64,000 nt of DNA from the NCBI GenBank assembly GCA_963669155.1, contig OZ022589.1:10096845-10160844 (forward strand), in the 5' to 3' direction. The DNA is from Arbacia lixula. Taxonomy: Eukaryota; Echinodermata; Echinoidea; Arbacioida; Arbaciidae. The notes under the pieces were generated by a model. That model saw nothing but the letters and a program-made list of their open reading frames with translations. It had not been told where the DNA came from and did not search any database. How positions within the stretch are numbered: position 1 is the first letter of the stretch; each line of letters begins with the position of its first letter. Made by a program: the position numbers and the translations under genes. Positions 42,725-53,562 of this stretch are shown here, piece by piece.

Positions 42725-45703
42725 ATGGGCCGCCGCGGTATAATGCATCTCTCCCTTTTGTTGCTTATCGTTCACCTGGCTCAATCAGAAGCTTTCACTC
42801 GCTTCGTCATTCCACATTTCGCGAGGAATGAATGGCAACAAAAGAACAATGAACTGAAAGAACCGATAGCACCCATTCAACGGGACTTAAACCATCGCAT
42901 CCTGACACCAAACATGCCAAAGGAGGCCGCCGATTCTTTCAGCCATACAGTCTTCGACTACTTCGCCTCGCAACCCGACTTCGTCCAAGAAAGAAACTCT
43001 CAGGCATATATCGAACACGAACCGAAAACTCTAGCCGATGCGAGGAAAAAGAAGAACATTCTCCGCCGAAAAGCATTCAGCAAGAAAGGCACAGAGGAAG
43101 ATAGGAGAAACTTTCGGTCAGCAGTTAAAACAGTATCCTTTCTGAAAAGGCGAACTGACAAAACAAAAGCTGAAAATACCACAACTCACCAAGAAAATAT
43201 GTACAGGAAAGACTTCTGGAACTTTTCGAAACAAGTATGTAACGGAGACTTTAACAAAGCTACGCCCACCATATCCTTCTCGAAAGAAACGGCGGATGAG
43301 TACTATCCTGGAAAATATTCTCAAGCAGAGCACATTGACTTTAATAAACTGCAATGGTTCCCTTTTATTAATGTAGATGAATCAAACCATGAATTCGATT
43401 TGACCCCAGTAAACCCTAAACAAGTGAAATGGGTATTACAGGCCAAGAAGGCCTCTTCCGCCCCCGGGCCAGATGGCCTTATGTATGGTTTGTTGAAAAA
43501 TACCCCTTGTGTTCACCATTTTTTGGCCACCCTATTCTCCCAACTCCTTCTCGAAACACATGACCCCCCTGAGAGCTGGTCCCGTTGCCAAGTAACGCTC
43601 ATACACAAGGGCGGGGATACAAATGCACCAGAAAATTTCAGAATGATTTCGTTAACTTCTTGTGTAAGTAAAGTTTTCCATCAAGTACTTGCAAATCGCC
43701 TAGTTGACTACTTGACTACAAATAATTTCATTGATCGTAGTGTGCAGAAGGCTTTTATCAACGGAATTAACGGTTGTGTTGAGCATAATCAAGTCTTACA
43801 TGAAATAATGTCACATAGTAAAGCCAAGAAACGCACTGTGCATGTAACGTTCTTTGATTTAGCTGATGCTTTTGGGAGCGTAAGCCATGAGTTAATCTCC
43901 CATTCCCTACGCCGATTTCATGTGCCCAACAATCTGACTGTGTATATTGAAAACTTGTACAGTAGATTACAAGGTAGTGTAAAAGGTAACAAATGGTCGT
44001 CCGGACCATTCATGTTTAAAAAAGGAGTGTTTCAGGGGGATCCCCTCTCACCCATCATTTTCTTGACTTGTTTTAACCCTGTCATTGAATATCTCGGCCA
44101 ATTGAAAGATAGTCTAAGATATGACTTGAATGGTACCAGAATCATAACAACGCCTTATGCGGATGATTTTAATTTGATAACGAATAACAAAGTGCAACAC
44201 CAAAAGATAATCGATCAGTTGCACTCATACACATCATCGATGGGACTCAAATTAAAGCCTTCCAAATGCTGCAGTCTTTCTATCTGCGGAGGTGTCCCGA
44301 AAGATATTAAGTATTCATTTGGTACTGACAGTATCCGTTCAATCAAAGAAAAACCTCACAAATTCTTAGGTTCGCTTATTTGCTTCAGTGGCAAACCAGC
44401 CGAAGTATGCGATTTCGTCCAAAATGAAATCTGCGTCAAGCTTCAAAGAATAGATGAATTACTTGTGCGGCCCGAGTTTAAGGTGGCCATCTACTCACGA
44501 TACCTCCTCAATTCTATCCGGTTTTTGCTTTCAGTTCATACACTACAAAAGACCCACTTAGATAAACTTGACGTAGTAACCGATAAATACCTGAAAAAAT
44601 GGTTAGGCGTCCCTTCTAACGGCGCCAACGTCGCTATGGTCCACCTACCCCAAGGTCTCAATATCCCTAGACTATCTGATATTTACCGTCAATCCCAATC
44701 TCTCGCTTTGAGCAGATCGAGGGCTAAAGGTGATAAAGTAGTTAATCAAGCGATTGACTCTGCTATTGAAAGAGAATCACAATGGTCACGTAAACAGTCA
44801 ACCGTCGTGCAATGTAACGCAACCCATTGTAAAGTTGAGAACTCGGTCAATGTTCAGACAAGTCCATGGCCCACTGTAAAGAACTCTGTTAAACATGTAA
44901 TAGAGGAAGATGCAGTTAAATATTGGTCTGAGAGAATAGCTCCTCTCTTGGTTCAGGGAAAATTTGCCTCATTACTGTTATTGGAAAACGAGAACCTAAC
45001 TTGGAAATCGATTATGTACAATCTTCCAAGACGAGTCCTAAGTTTTATCGTTAATGCGTGCATAGACTCCTTACCCTCATATAAAAACCTGCACACCTGG
45101 GGTAAACGCTTAAGTGATAAATGTAAATTCTGCCCTGGTACCACAGGCACACTCCATCATATACTCTCGCATTGCCCAGTCTTCTTAGATAGGTATGAGT
45201 GGCGACATAATAATATTCTGAGGTACATGCACAAAATATTCCTCGAAAATCTGCCTAACGGGAACATTTACACTGACTTAGAAGGGCATTCAATCGCCGG
45301 GGGCACCATACCTCCTCACATTCTCACAACAAGTCTGCGCCCAGATTTAGTCATTCTAAGGGAAGAAGAAAAGGAGGTCATAATTGTAGAGTTAACTGTT
45401 CCATTTGAAACTAACCTAGAGGCTGCACATCAAAGAAAAGTAGAAAAATATAGCTTAATACGGAGGGACATAAAGGAAAGGGGGTATACCGTATCTTTTT
45501 ACGCAATAGAAGTCGGGGCAAGGGGCTTAGTAGACCGGAACAATAAACACCGCATAAAACAAATTCTAAAAACAACAAGCTCAAAAATCCATCCAACCGA
45601 ATTCTTTAAAACTCTTTCCAAACTTGCCATACTCTCCTCATTTTCAATATTATATGCCAGAAAAGAGCGAGCCTGGGGGGAGGTACGACACTTAGACCCA
45701 TAA
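42725..45703 (+). CDS. Reverse transcriptase with C-terminal zinc knuckle and restriction-like endonuclease
   Basis: About 992 residues from the first ATG (42725); the open frame begins 15 codons earlier. Counting from that earlier point, the RT motifs are PGPDG (262-266), FFDLADAFGS (391-400), GVFQGDPLSP (449-458) and the catalytic YADD (493-496). They are followed by a thumb and linker, a CCHC knuckle C815-x2-C818-x8-H827-x4-C832, an Arg-His pair (842-843), and a PD-(D/E)xK-like nuclease RPDL (887-890), E904 in VELTVPFE and K923 in VEKYSL. This order defines RLE-type non-LTR retrotransposons, which nick a chromosomal target and prime reverse transcription there. The N-terminus lacks visible zinc-finger or Myb repeats and instead has a hydrophobic MHLSLLLLIVHL stretch at about 22-33. 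All catalytic residues are present, so this copy may have been active recently. Confidence 0.92.
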   Translation: MGRRGIMHLSLLLLIVHLAQSEAFTRFVIPHFARNEWQQKNNELKEPIAPIQRDLNHRILTPNMPKEAADSFSHTVFDYFASQPDFVQERNSQAYIEHEPKTLADARKKKNILRRKAFSKKGTEEDRRNFRSAVKTVSFLKRRTDKTKAENTTTHQENMYRKDFWNFSKQVCNGDFNKATPTISFSKETADEYYPGKYSQAEHIDFNKLQWFPFINVDESNHEFDLTPVNPKQVKWVLQAKKASSAPGPDGLMYGLLKNTPCVHHFLATLFSQLLLETHDPPESWSRCQVTLIHKGGDTNAPENFRMISLTSCVSKVFHQVLANRLVDYLTTNNFIDRSVQKAFINGINGCVEHNQVLHEIMSHSKAKKRTVHVTFFDLADAFGSVSHELISHSLRRFHVPNNLTVYIENLYSRLQGSVKGNKWSSGPFMFKKGVFQGDPLSPIIFLTCFNPVIEYLGQLKDSLRYDLNGTRIITTPYADDFNLITNNKVQHQKIIDQLHSYTSSMGLKLKPSKCCSLSICGGVPKDIKYSFGTDSIRSIKEKPHKFLGSLICFSGKPAEVCDFVQNEICVKLQRIDELLVRPEFKVAIYSRYLLNSIRFLLSVHTLQKTHLDKLDVVTDKYLKKWLGVPSNGANVAMVHLPQGLNIPRLSDIYRQSQSLALSRSRAKGDKVVNQAIDSAIERESQWSRKQSTVVQCNATHCKVENSVNVQTSPWPTVKNSVKHVIEEDAVKYWSERIAPLLVQGKFASLLLLENENLTWKSIMYNLPRRVLSFIVNACIDSLPSYKNLHTWGKRLSDKCKFCPGTTGTLHHILSHCPVFLDRYEWRHNNILRYMHKIFLENLPNGNIYTDLEGHSIAGGTIPPHILTTSLRPDLVILREEEKEVIIVELTVPFETNLEAAHQRKVEKYSLIRRDIKERGYTVSFYAIEVGARGLVDRNNKHRIKQILKTTSSKIHPTEFFKTLSKLAILSSFSILYARKERAWGEVRHLDP

Positions 45704-46250
45704 TCATCTATAAGATAATATTTACATTTAAAATCATTTAGCGATTAGTAATTTGTTAGTTCCCCTCTTCTTCTTTTTTTTTTTTTTTTTATAGATAACG
45801 ATGATAAATTGTGTAATATTTCTCGTAATTAATATAAGATGCTGAGGATCAAAGTTGATATGATTAACGTATGAACGTACACGTATTTACTCTTTAAGTT
45901 GTGATACTGCATGTTTGTAATACAGTGTAGTTTTCCTTTGTAACCGTTGTAATAATTTTGACCAGCCATATGTTTGTACGACACTTAGATCCATAATCAT
46001 CCGTCAGATAACATTTACATTTAAAGTCATTTAGCGATTAGTAACTTGTTAATTCCCCTCTCCTTTTTTTTTAATAGATAACGATGATAAATTGAGTATT
46101 ATCTCTCGTAATTAATGTAAGATACTTAGGATTATTTTGATATGATGAATGTATTTAAGTACACGTATCTATTCCTTGTGTTGTGACACTGCATGTTTGT
46201 AATAGTTTTCATTTGTGACCGTTGTAATCATTTTGACCTGCCATCTGTTT
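45683..46250 (+). repeat. Tandem duplication of the LINE 3' end (period about 293 bp)
   Basis: 'gtacgacacttaga' starts both units at 45683 and 45976. Then follow in parallel 'cataatcatc', 'tcatttagcgattagtaa', a T-run, 'atagataacgatgataaatt', 'tctcgtaattaat', 'gcatgtttgtaat' and 'ccgttgtaat'. The second unit even repeats the codons for the protein's last residues (VRHLDP) with the stop. Confidence 0.92.
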
Positions 46251-46325
46251 GGCACGAAACGGTGGACCTGGTCTATGTATGTATGTCTGCCACTCTTGAA
46301 CTTGAATAAAGTCATGATATAACAA

Positions 46326-47800
46326 ACATCCTATCCTATTAACAATGCATGTCTAATCATGTCTAATTTCAGTGCAAAGGACTCCTTTCAACAAGTTCCA
46401 TTTTTTTTCAAAAAGTGTCCTCCATGAATATGGCAACTCCAAATTTAGATTGTTCAGTAATTACAGCTTATGAATAGGAATCTCTGTCGAGTTTAAACTG
46501 TTAAAAGAAGAAGAAAAGTTCTTCAAAATCACAGACACAGAGAAGGACTACTTATCATTTGAGTGTTGCAAGTTAGTATGAACTTATGACAGCTATAAAC
46601 CGACAAAAATTCTGCAGTAACAATTTCAGTTCGTCTTCAAAGATGTGAGAAAGGTTTGAAGAAGAGGGAGACTATGGAATGCACATTGTGCATCTTTTGA
46701 TAACTGGACTTATTATTTGAGCTTTATCATTTCATTTCGTTCTTAAATTGTCGTACTACATGTCCTTAATGTAACCTTGTTAAATGTAAATATACTAGTT
46801 TGTGATAATGGAAGACATCGTATAGGTTTATATCTTTGTAATAATGAAACAATCATGAAGACAGTGATGGCTGTTTAGATGCAATGGGTGGCCTATGCTT
46901 GAATTACGACCCGGACATACAACTATCACACCTACATTTACACCGGGCTATTTAGGAGGCCTCAGACAGTCAACAAGCTAGTGTGTATCGTTATGAAAAT
47001 GTGTTTGATATTGGCAGGACATGGGTCGAAAAGTCTCATCTGTGAAATCGGTAAAAAAAAAATTGTTGTAAAAAGATGGATGCCTATAAAATTCCAGTGG
47101 ATAAGAAAAATATTTTAAGGACATTTCAGTGTATATAGAAAATGCGGAGTGTTGAATCGAATGTCAAATACGATGAAAACACTTTTCCACATAATTTTTT
47201 TATGTTGCTTTGCGAATATCCACTGTTATGAATGTTGATTCCAGAGGCCCAGTTGTAATTTTGCATCATGTAATGTGACTACCAGTGATGCAAGACTGTT
47301 CGTGCAGTATAATAGTTTAAGTATGTTCCTAACCTCCCTCTATTTTGTAATACGGTTTGTTGATAATCAAAATCATGGATGTTTTGGCAGAAAATGAAAG
47401 AAAAATGATTACATGTATAGTGATGATCATCGTAATCTTCGTCATTATCATAACCATCCGCTGAATGCCGCTGAATGCCTGCATGCAGCGCCCCTGCCCC
47501 TAAATTGCACATCACTCAAGCCTCCTTCTAATCCGCCCACTGTTATCTTTTAATTTCCTTCAAATCGACTGTGCGCGATTTAGTGTTCGTTCTTGTTCCA
47601 ATAAACCCACGCCGGAATGGAAATGATCTTGCATCCTCTTCGTTTATCAGCTCTTGAAAAGACTCGCAATTCTCAAAAAGTTGGTGCCGCGATGTGAAAG
47701 CTTTTTTTTTAAAAATCAGAGTTTGTTTTTCCAAATAGTTGTCGGAATTTGCCAGTTGACCGATAGAATAACATTCGGTCACTGATCATCGATCTAGCCA
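46326..47800. other. No recognisable gene
   Basis: AT-rich sequence with two minus-strand frames of about 78 codons (47279-47515 and 47543-47782) that I do not recognise. Confidence 0.3.
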
Positions 47801-48260
47801 ACGCCGCGTGCGGTGCCTATTATAATAATGATCCTCATTATGATCATTATCACCGGTGACCATCGTAATGATCGATCGTCATAGTCATAACTATGATGAT
47901 GAGCATCATAATCCTCATCCTCATCATCATATTAAATCATCCCCGTGATCATGGTGACCATCGTAATCATCGCCATGATCACATCCGATAAACATCAAAC
48001 CGTAATAAACAGCGGAAAGAATCTAATTTGATGATATTTCCAGCTCAATGTAATGGTTGTACCAACTATATCACATTCATTATTGTAACATTAGTCTTAA
48101 TAGAAGCAAACGCACGTTAAGAAATGGTCGTTCTACTAACCAAGATAAATATCAAATCGTAATAAACTACAGAAAACATTTAATTTAATGATATTTCCTG
48201 CTCAATGTAACGGTTATACCAACTATTGTATAACATTCATTAAATAATTTATTGGTTGGA
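47801..48260. repeat. ATC-rich cryptic repeat and a direct duplication
   Basis: 47810-47980 is cryptically repetitive ('gatcatta', 'gaccatcgtaat'). From 47984, about 105 bp ('aaacatcaaaccgtaataaa', 'gatgatatttccagctcaat') recur from about 48146 with about ten changes. Confidence 0.7.
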
Positions 48261-48539
48261 TGCTTAACTTAAGCTGGTCGTACAGACTGTTTCACCCGAA
48301 GGATCGTCAGCGACTGGTAGTATGAAGAACACAATTTAGGTGTATACAGAGCATGTGCATTAGGGTATAACATAGGGTTGACAGAGCATGAATGGGGTTA
48401 CTGAAGGGGTACCTTTTTCGACCTTGCTTGGGTGGTGCGTAGTCACATATTTTGTTGTAATTCGAGTTGCCCTCGGGGCGTGTGGAGGGGTATACATATA
48501 TGGAGGTATACATAGCCGCATTATATTTCGACATTTTGA

Positions 48540-48895
48540 TATTACATACTGTTTACTCTGTTGATTATTGTCTTAGCTGTTAAACATTAGTTTGTGTTTG
48601 TGTTTTTTTCTTTTGTTTTTTTTGCTTCGTTTGTATTTGCTTGTATTAGTCTCTCCTTGATATATGTTTTTTTTAAGTATGTATTTTTATATAATTTGTG
48701 TACTTGGGTTCATCTCACTGTATGTCATTTAAATAATGGACTTTATACTTATGTGTTTTGAACCACATGTTAAAGGTTATCACATCTCACAAGCCATCGT
48801 CTTTCTGGTGATGCCTTATACTCATTGTTCATGAAAGATGTTTATTCTTGTTTGTTAAATGAATAAAGAATTGAATAAAGAATAAAGATATTTGC
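48540..48895 (+). mobile_element. Possible LINE 3' tail
   Basis: A T-rich stretch ends in 'aatgaataaagaattgaat' with repeated GAATAAA units, as at the 3' ends of several LINE clades. No coding remnant is attached, so this is tentative. Confidence 0.3.
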
Positions 48896-50047
48896 CATCT
48901 ATCTTCAGAATCAATCGTCAAGATCAATAGCAGCCAAGTTTAAATGTGATTGATTTCAATTTAACGACTCTTTAATTCGTTCTCAATTGCCATGAGCATC
49001 TAAAAAGGAAAGGTAGAACATTTGAAAGGTAGAACGCTGGTGTGGAACGGATTTTCGGCAATAAGCAAAACAAATAAGGAAACTTGTCATGTTTGTCTGC
49101 ACAACTCAATACAAAGAGGGAACTATCATAAGGAGAGCAGTTTCTGGGAGAGTGGAAATAAGAAATGTAGGATATTGAGATGGTTCTGTAGACAGTGATG
49201 GTCACAATAAAATAACGCAATATTCCAACTAGTCTTTTCAAATATCTGACTTTCCTCATTTGATCATTTCATCTGATGTGTCTGCTTTTATTCAGATGTA
49301 AATTTGGACCGGAGTTAACCTTTAAATACGGTTAAATACCGGCCGAAATAATTACCCTTCTTGTCGACCAACTGCCTTCACCGTTACAGGGGTATACCCC
49401 CCCTCCCACAACCACCACATCACCAGCTACACCCCACCCGATCCCCCTCACCCGCATGCGCTAGATAGAGATAAACATACATAGTTAAATACCTGCATTC
49501 ATGTCGTCATATTCACTATCTACCTGGGATCAAAGTAGAGCGACCATATACTATACCGAAACGCCATGAGAGAGGAAAGATATATAAATAAGTGACAAGA
49601 ATAGAAAGAGAGATTGAGAAAGAGAAAGAAAGAGAGGAAAGACAAGACGAACAGAAGGGAAATAGAAACACGAAAGGTTAAAAAGAAACGAAAAGGAAGA
49701 GATAAAGAGAAACAGAGAAAGAGGACTATTAAGAACGAAATAGGAAAGAAGAGGGGAAAAAGAAAGTCTAAAAAAGGAAACATGACAATTCAATGCGATA
49801 ATGAATATTCCAATACATGTATATCATACATTGTACATTTTAGTCAAAGACTTGCTTGCTTTTGTCCCTATCTATGCCAGCAGCACTGCCTGACATTGGA
49901 ATTGGTAATGTTTCTGGCCTTTTTCCCCATAAACGCACCCCCACCCCCACCCCCACCCCCCTTCTGGTGATGGCACTGCGGGCTGTTCAAATTGTACCAA
50001 ACATAAAACATATATATGTGTCACATAAAAAAAAAACTGCAGCGAAC
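48896..50047. other. No gene; purine-rich tract
   Basis: 49560-49780 is an A/G-rich strand (GAAAG and GAGAA motifs) that yields low-complexity frames. A C-rich (CCCCCA)n patch lies at about 49938-49960. Nothing else is supported. Confidence 0.4.
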
Positions 50048-50461
50048 AATAACACAGTTAAATGTTCTTTGAATGTTTCCATGGTGAGAGTGTACTAATA
50101 AATACTATTTAGAAAATAGCAAAACTTTCGGTAACACCATGTGGTTGTATTCTTTCGGATAATTGGCCCACTTATGGGGTGAAGAAAGGAAAGGAAAGTG
50201 AAAAGTGAAAAGGAGAGGTGAATTTTTATATTTTATAACACTTACACAAGACTATTTTTAGCTTTAGTTTTCGGTGTTTTAAACCGAAAATAAATGGGAT
50301 GGAATGGAGGTAGAAGAAGAGGGTGGGGGTTGATGAAAGTTGTGAACTAGTCACAAAGTAGTGATAAAGAGAAAAGAAAAGAAAAGAAAATGAGAAAAGT
50401 GTAGAAAAGTTATAGTCAGTTCTGCAACTAACTATAGATTTCTTTCAAAATCTGAAAGAGG

Positions 50462-50519
50462 GAGTATCAGTCTCGACGTTTCGGGCAGTGTGCTCTGTCC
50501 GTCATCCGGAGAATAACTC
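50462..50519 (-). ncRNA. Hammerhead-ribozyme-like motif (left arm)
   Basis: Exact mirror of the motif at 52370-52427; see that entry. It lies in the 3' untranslated part of the left PLE copy. Confidence 0.4.
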
Positions 50520-50728
50520 GAAGAAACTAACGAGCGCGCCGGGTATTTATGTGATCCGAAGGGATCCGAAATAACCCGAGAGTGTCCGAAATCAGCCAAT
50601 AGGAATAGAGCGTTTCGGCGCGAATGTGCTGTGTGCACTAGAGCGTGAAACAGCTGAATAGGTGCGAAAGTGCGGTGCGAATGCGCGGTGTGCACTGGAG
50701 CGTGAAACGGCGCGAAAGTGCGGCGTAT

Positions 50729-51437
50729 TCAATTCCCCGAGCTTTCGGGTAGGTCGTCGTCCCGTGTGCGTTGTGCGTGGTGGTGCTGCCGGTGTGCGTG
50801 GTGAAGAAGTGGCATCCAGATATCGTTGATCACAAGTCCGCTCTCCTGTGGTACCGTGTCGTGTTGAAGAATCTCGATGGCTTCTCTCACGCGCCGGGTG
50901 TGCCAGTGCTTAATGGATGTGATGAGTTCTGCGTTGGACCAGTCGATGCGATGATTCTGTTGCTGAGCATGTTTGACGATAGCTGATTTCTCCCACTCGT
51001 TCCGTCTAAAGCTGGTCTGGTGTTCCTTGAGTCTGGTCCTAAGGCTTCTTCCGGTTTCTCCAACGTAGAACTGACCGCATTCACACGGTATCTTGTAGAC
51101 TCCTGGTTGAGTGTCCGGCGGCTTCCTGTCTTTGTGGGTGAAGAGCTTGGAGTGCAGCTTACCTGAAGATCGGTGCCTGACCTGGATGTTGACGTTCTTG
51201 AGAATCCGCTGAATCTTGTGAGAAGCTTGTCCTATGTAAGGGAGAAAAACTGAAGCTAAATGTGGCGGAGCAGGAGTGCGCGGACGAGGTAGAGATGTCT
51301 TCACCTTTCGAGGAGGGTATCCGTTGATGCTGGTGAGCGCTGTCTTGATGTGCTGAAGCTCTTGTTGAAGGTGTTCCTCGTCGCTGATGTCGTGTGCTCG
51401 CCGGATGAGAGTACTGGATACTGACTGTAAAACAGAA
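50729..51437 (-). CDS. PLE GIY-YIG endonuclease domain, left arm (5'-truncated)
   Basis: The stop lies at 50729-50731. This arm's frame continues across the loop into the other arm, giving 257 open codons to 51502, but the codons beyond 51437 are antisense of the right arm rather than genuine N-terminal sequence. Domain content is the same as in the right arm. The reverse-transcriptase domain of a complete PLE is absent. Confidence 0.8.
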
Positions 51438-51451
51438 GGGTGATGAAACGA

Positions 51452-52160
51452 TTCTGTTTTACAGTCAGTATCCAGTACTCTCATCCGGCGAGCACACGAC
51501 ATCAGCGACGAGGAACACCTTCAACAAGAGCTTCAGCACATCAAGACAGCGCTCACCAGCATCAACGGATACCCTCCTCGAAAGGTGAAGACATCTCTAC
51601 CTCGTCCGCGCACTCCTGCTCCGCCACATTTAGCTTCAGTTTTTCTCCCTTACATAGGACAAGCTTCTCACAAGATTCAGCGGATTCTCAAGAACGTCAA
51701 CATCCAGGTCAGGCACCGATCTTCAGGTAAGCTGCACTCCAAGCTCTTCACCCACAAAGACAGGAAGCCGCCGGACACTCAACCAGGAGTCTACAAGATA
51801 CCGTGTGAATGCGGTCAGTTCTACGTTGGAGAAACCGGAAGAAGCCTTAGGACCAGACTCAAGGAACACCAGACCAGCTTTAGACGGAACGAGTGGGAGA
51901 AATCAGCTATCGTCAAACATGCTCAGCAACAGAATCATCGCATCGACTGGTCCAACGCAGAACTCATCACATCCATTAAGCACTGGCACACCCGGCGCGT
52001 GAGAGAAGCCATCGAGATTCTTCAACACGACACGGTACCACAGGAGAGCGGACTTGTGATCAACGATATCTGGATGCCACTTCTTCACCACGCACACCGG
52101 CAGCACCACCACGCACAACGCACACGGGACGACGACCTACCCGAAAGCTCGGGGAATTGA
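51452..52160 (+). CDS. PLE GIY-YIG endonuclease domain, right arm (5'-truncated)
   Basis: The frame is open from about 51453 to the stop at 52158-52160 (about 235 codons). It shows LPYIGQASHKIQRILKN, then the GIY-YIG core GVYKIPCECGQFYVGETGRS with LRTRLKEHQ. This is the C-terminal arrangement of Penelope-like retroelements, in which the GIY-YIG nuclease nicks DNA for target-primed reverse transcription. An in-frame TGA in the loop (51444-51446) precedes it, so no natural start is left. Without the RT domain the copy is not autonomous. Confidence 0.85.
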
Positions 52161-52369
52161 ATACGCCGCACTTTCGCGCCGTTTCACGCTCCAGTGCACA
52201 CCGCGCATTCGCACCGCACTTTCGCACCTATTCAGCTGTTTCACGCTCTAGTGCACACAGCACATTCGCGCCGAAACGCTCTATTCCTATTGGCTGATTT
52301 CGGACACTCTCGGGTTATTTCGGATCCCTTCGGATCACATAAATACCCGGCGCGCTCGTTAGTTTCTTC

Positions 52370-52427
52370 GAGTTATTCTCCGGATGACGGACAGAGCACA
52401 CTGCCCGAAACGTCGAGACTGATACTC
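52370..52427 (+). ncRNA. Hammerhead-ribozyme-like motif (right arm)
   Basis: Stem I pairs GAGT with ACTC and CTC with GAG around an internal loop. The core reads CGGATGA, where the consensus is CTGATGA. Stem II pairs GG-CAG with CTG-CC around 'agcaca' with one A-C mismatch. Then follow GAAA, a two-base-pair loopless stem III (AC/GT) and the cleavage triplet GTC. PLEs are known to carry such minimal type I hammerheads. The changed core base (T to G at position 4) makes activity doubtful. Confidence 0.45.
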
Positions 52428-52804
52428 CCTCTTTCAGATTTTGAAAGAAATCTATAGTTAGTTGCAGAACTGACTATAACTTTTCTACACTTTTCTCATT
52501 TTCTTTTCTTTTCTTTTCTCTTTATCACTACTTTGTGACTAGTTCACAACTTTCATCAACCCCCACCCTCTTCTTCTACCTCCATTCCATCCCATTTATT
52601 TTCGGTTTAAAACACCGAAAACTAAAGCTAAAAATAGTCTTGTGTAAGTGTTATAAAATATAAAAATTCACCTCTCTTTTTCACTTTTCACTTTCCTTTC
52701 CTTTCTTCACCCCATAAGTGGGCCAATTATCCGAAAGAATACAACCACATGGTGTTACCGAAAGTTTTGCTATTTTCTAAATAGTATTTATTAATAACAC
52801 AGTT

Positions 52805-53304
52805 GTAAACATTTACCAATTTCATCAGTTGAGAAAGTGGTAGGTACATGGGTTATCACCATTTTGGCACAAGATATAAATGAACATGTTCATAGTCAGC
52901 AAGGAGTGAGAGAGAAGATAATAAGGAGGGGAGGACAGAAAGACGGAGATGGGAAGGGAATGAGAGAAAGAAAGAAAGAAGAGGAGATGGGGGAGATGCA
53001 GGAAGAGAAAGAGATGAGAAGAAGGAGGTATAGAAAGATGCATACTCAGGGTAGATTAAGAAAAGAGAAAACAAAAAGGAGTAGTACAGGAGTGTTAAAT
53101 AGGGACACTAAATCCCGATTGGAAGATCGCAACTTGACTTGCGACTGGTATCAATCGTAAATCTGTACATTAGAGACGGACGATCGGACTTCAGATCAAT
53201 AGCGCTCATGGCTTGACAAACGTAAGAGGTATTCATCATCCTTTTATGCAGGTTGGAAGGGGGATCAAAATGTGTCGACAACTTAACCTTTGATTAAGTA
53301 CAGC

Positions 53305-53310
<6 letters not shown>
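52805..53310. other. No gene; purine-rich tract
   Basis: 52905-53040 is A/G-rich (GGAGA and GAAAG). No supported exon. Confidence 0.35.
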
Positions 53311-53367
<57 letters not shown>

Positions 53368-53513
53368 ACACACAGACACCCCCCCCCCCTCCCCCACACA
53401 CACACATACAAAATTGTACGATCCAAATATGCCGCCAACTAACGTATGATCACAATAACCAGACATGCACGCACCGGCCACGCCCACATCCACAACATGT
53501 ACGCACACACACA

Positions 53514-53561
<48 letters not shown>
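53311..53561. repeat. Two (AC)n microsatellites with a C-run
   Basis: (AC)n at 53311-53373, C-run at about 53378-53386, and (AC)n at 53503-53561. Poly-Cys/Val frames on the minus strand are artefacts. Confidence 0.95.

Positions 53562-53562
<1 letters not shown>

Larger units (their letters stand above)
42600..46325 (+). mobile_element. RLE-type (R2/NeSL-like) LINE, nearly intact
   Basis: A single long frame (42725-45703) codes for a reverse transcriptase plus restriction-like endonuclease. It is followed by a tandemly duplicated 3' segment and a terminal 'gaataaagtcatgatataac' region near 46305-46325. The 5' boundary is uncertain: an in-frame stop lies at 42632-42634, so the frame does not extend further. 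There is no apurinic-type endonuclease domain. Fragments of the same family lie at 29522-30066 (almost identical) and of a relative at 6111-6345. Confidence 0.85.
50048..52804. mobile_element. Palindromic double Penelope-like element with target-site duplication
   Basis: Arms 50096-51437 and 51452-52793 are reverse complements over 1342 bp (positions sum to 102889) with essentially one visible mismatch and a 14-nt loop. Each arm is a 5'-truncated PLE, 5' ends joined at the centre and 3' ends outward. AATAACACAGTT occurs at 50048-50059 and 52793-52804, an apparent 12-bp target-site duplication. Between the left repeat and the left arm lie 36 extra bases (50060-50095), like the short tails known beside Penelope copies. 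A truncated relative lies at 33259-33739. Confidence 0.9.

Noticed and set aside
43767-44009. Minus-strand frame inside the RLE LINE
   Set aside because: It is antisense to the intact reverse-transcriptase frame and reappears at 29724-29906 only because that is a copy of the same DNA.
51438-51502. Native N-terminus of the PLE protein reading through the palindrome centre
   Set aside because: Those codons are the antisense of the opposite arm and arise from the inverted junction.
50096-52793. Palindrome as a pure assembly artefact
   Set aside because: The 12-bp direct repeat outside the arms, the 36-bp one-sided tail and one mismatch between arms argue for a real insertion, although read-level proof is still lacking.
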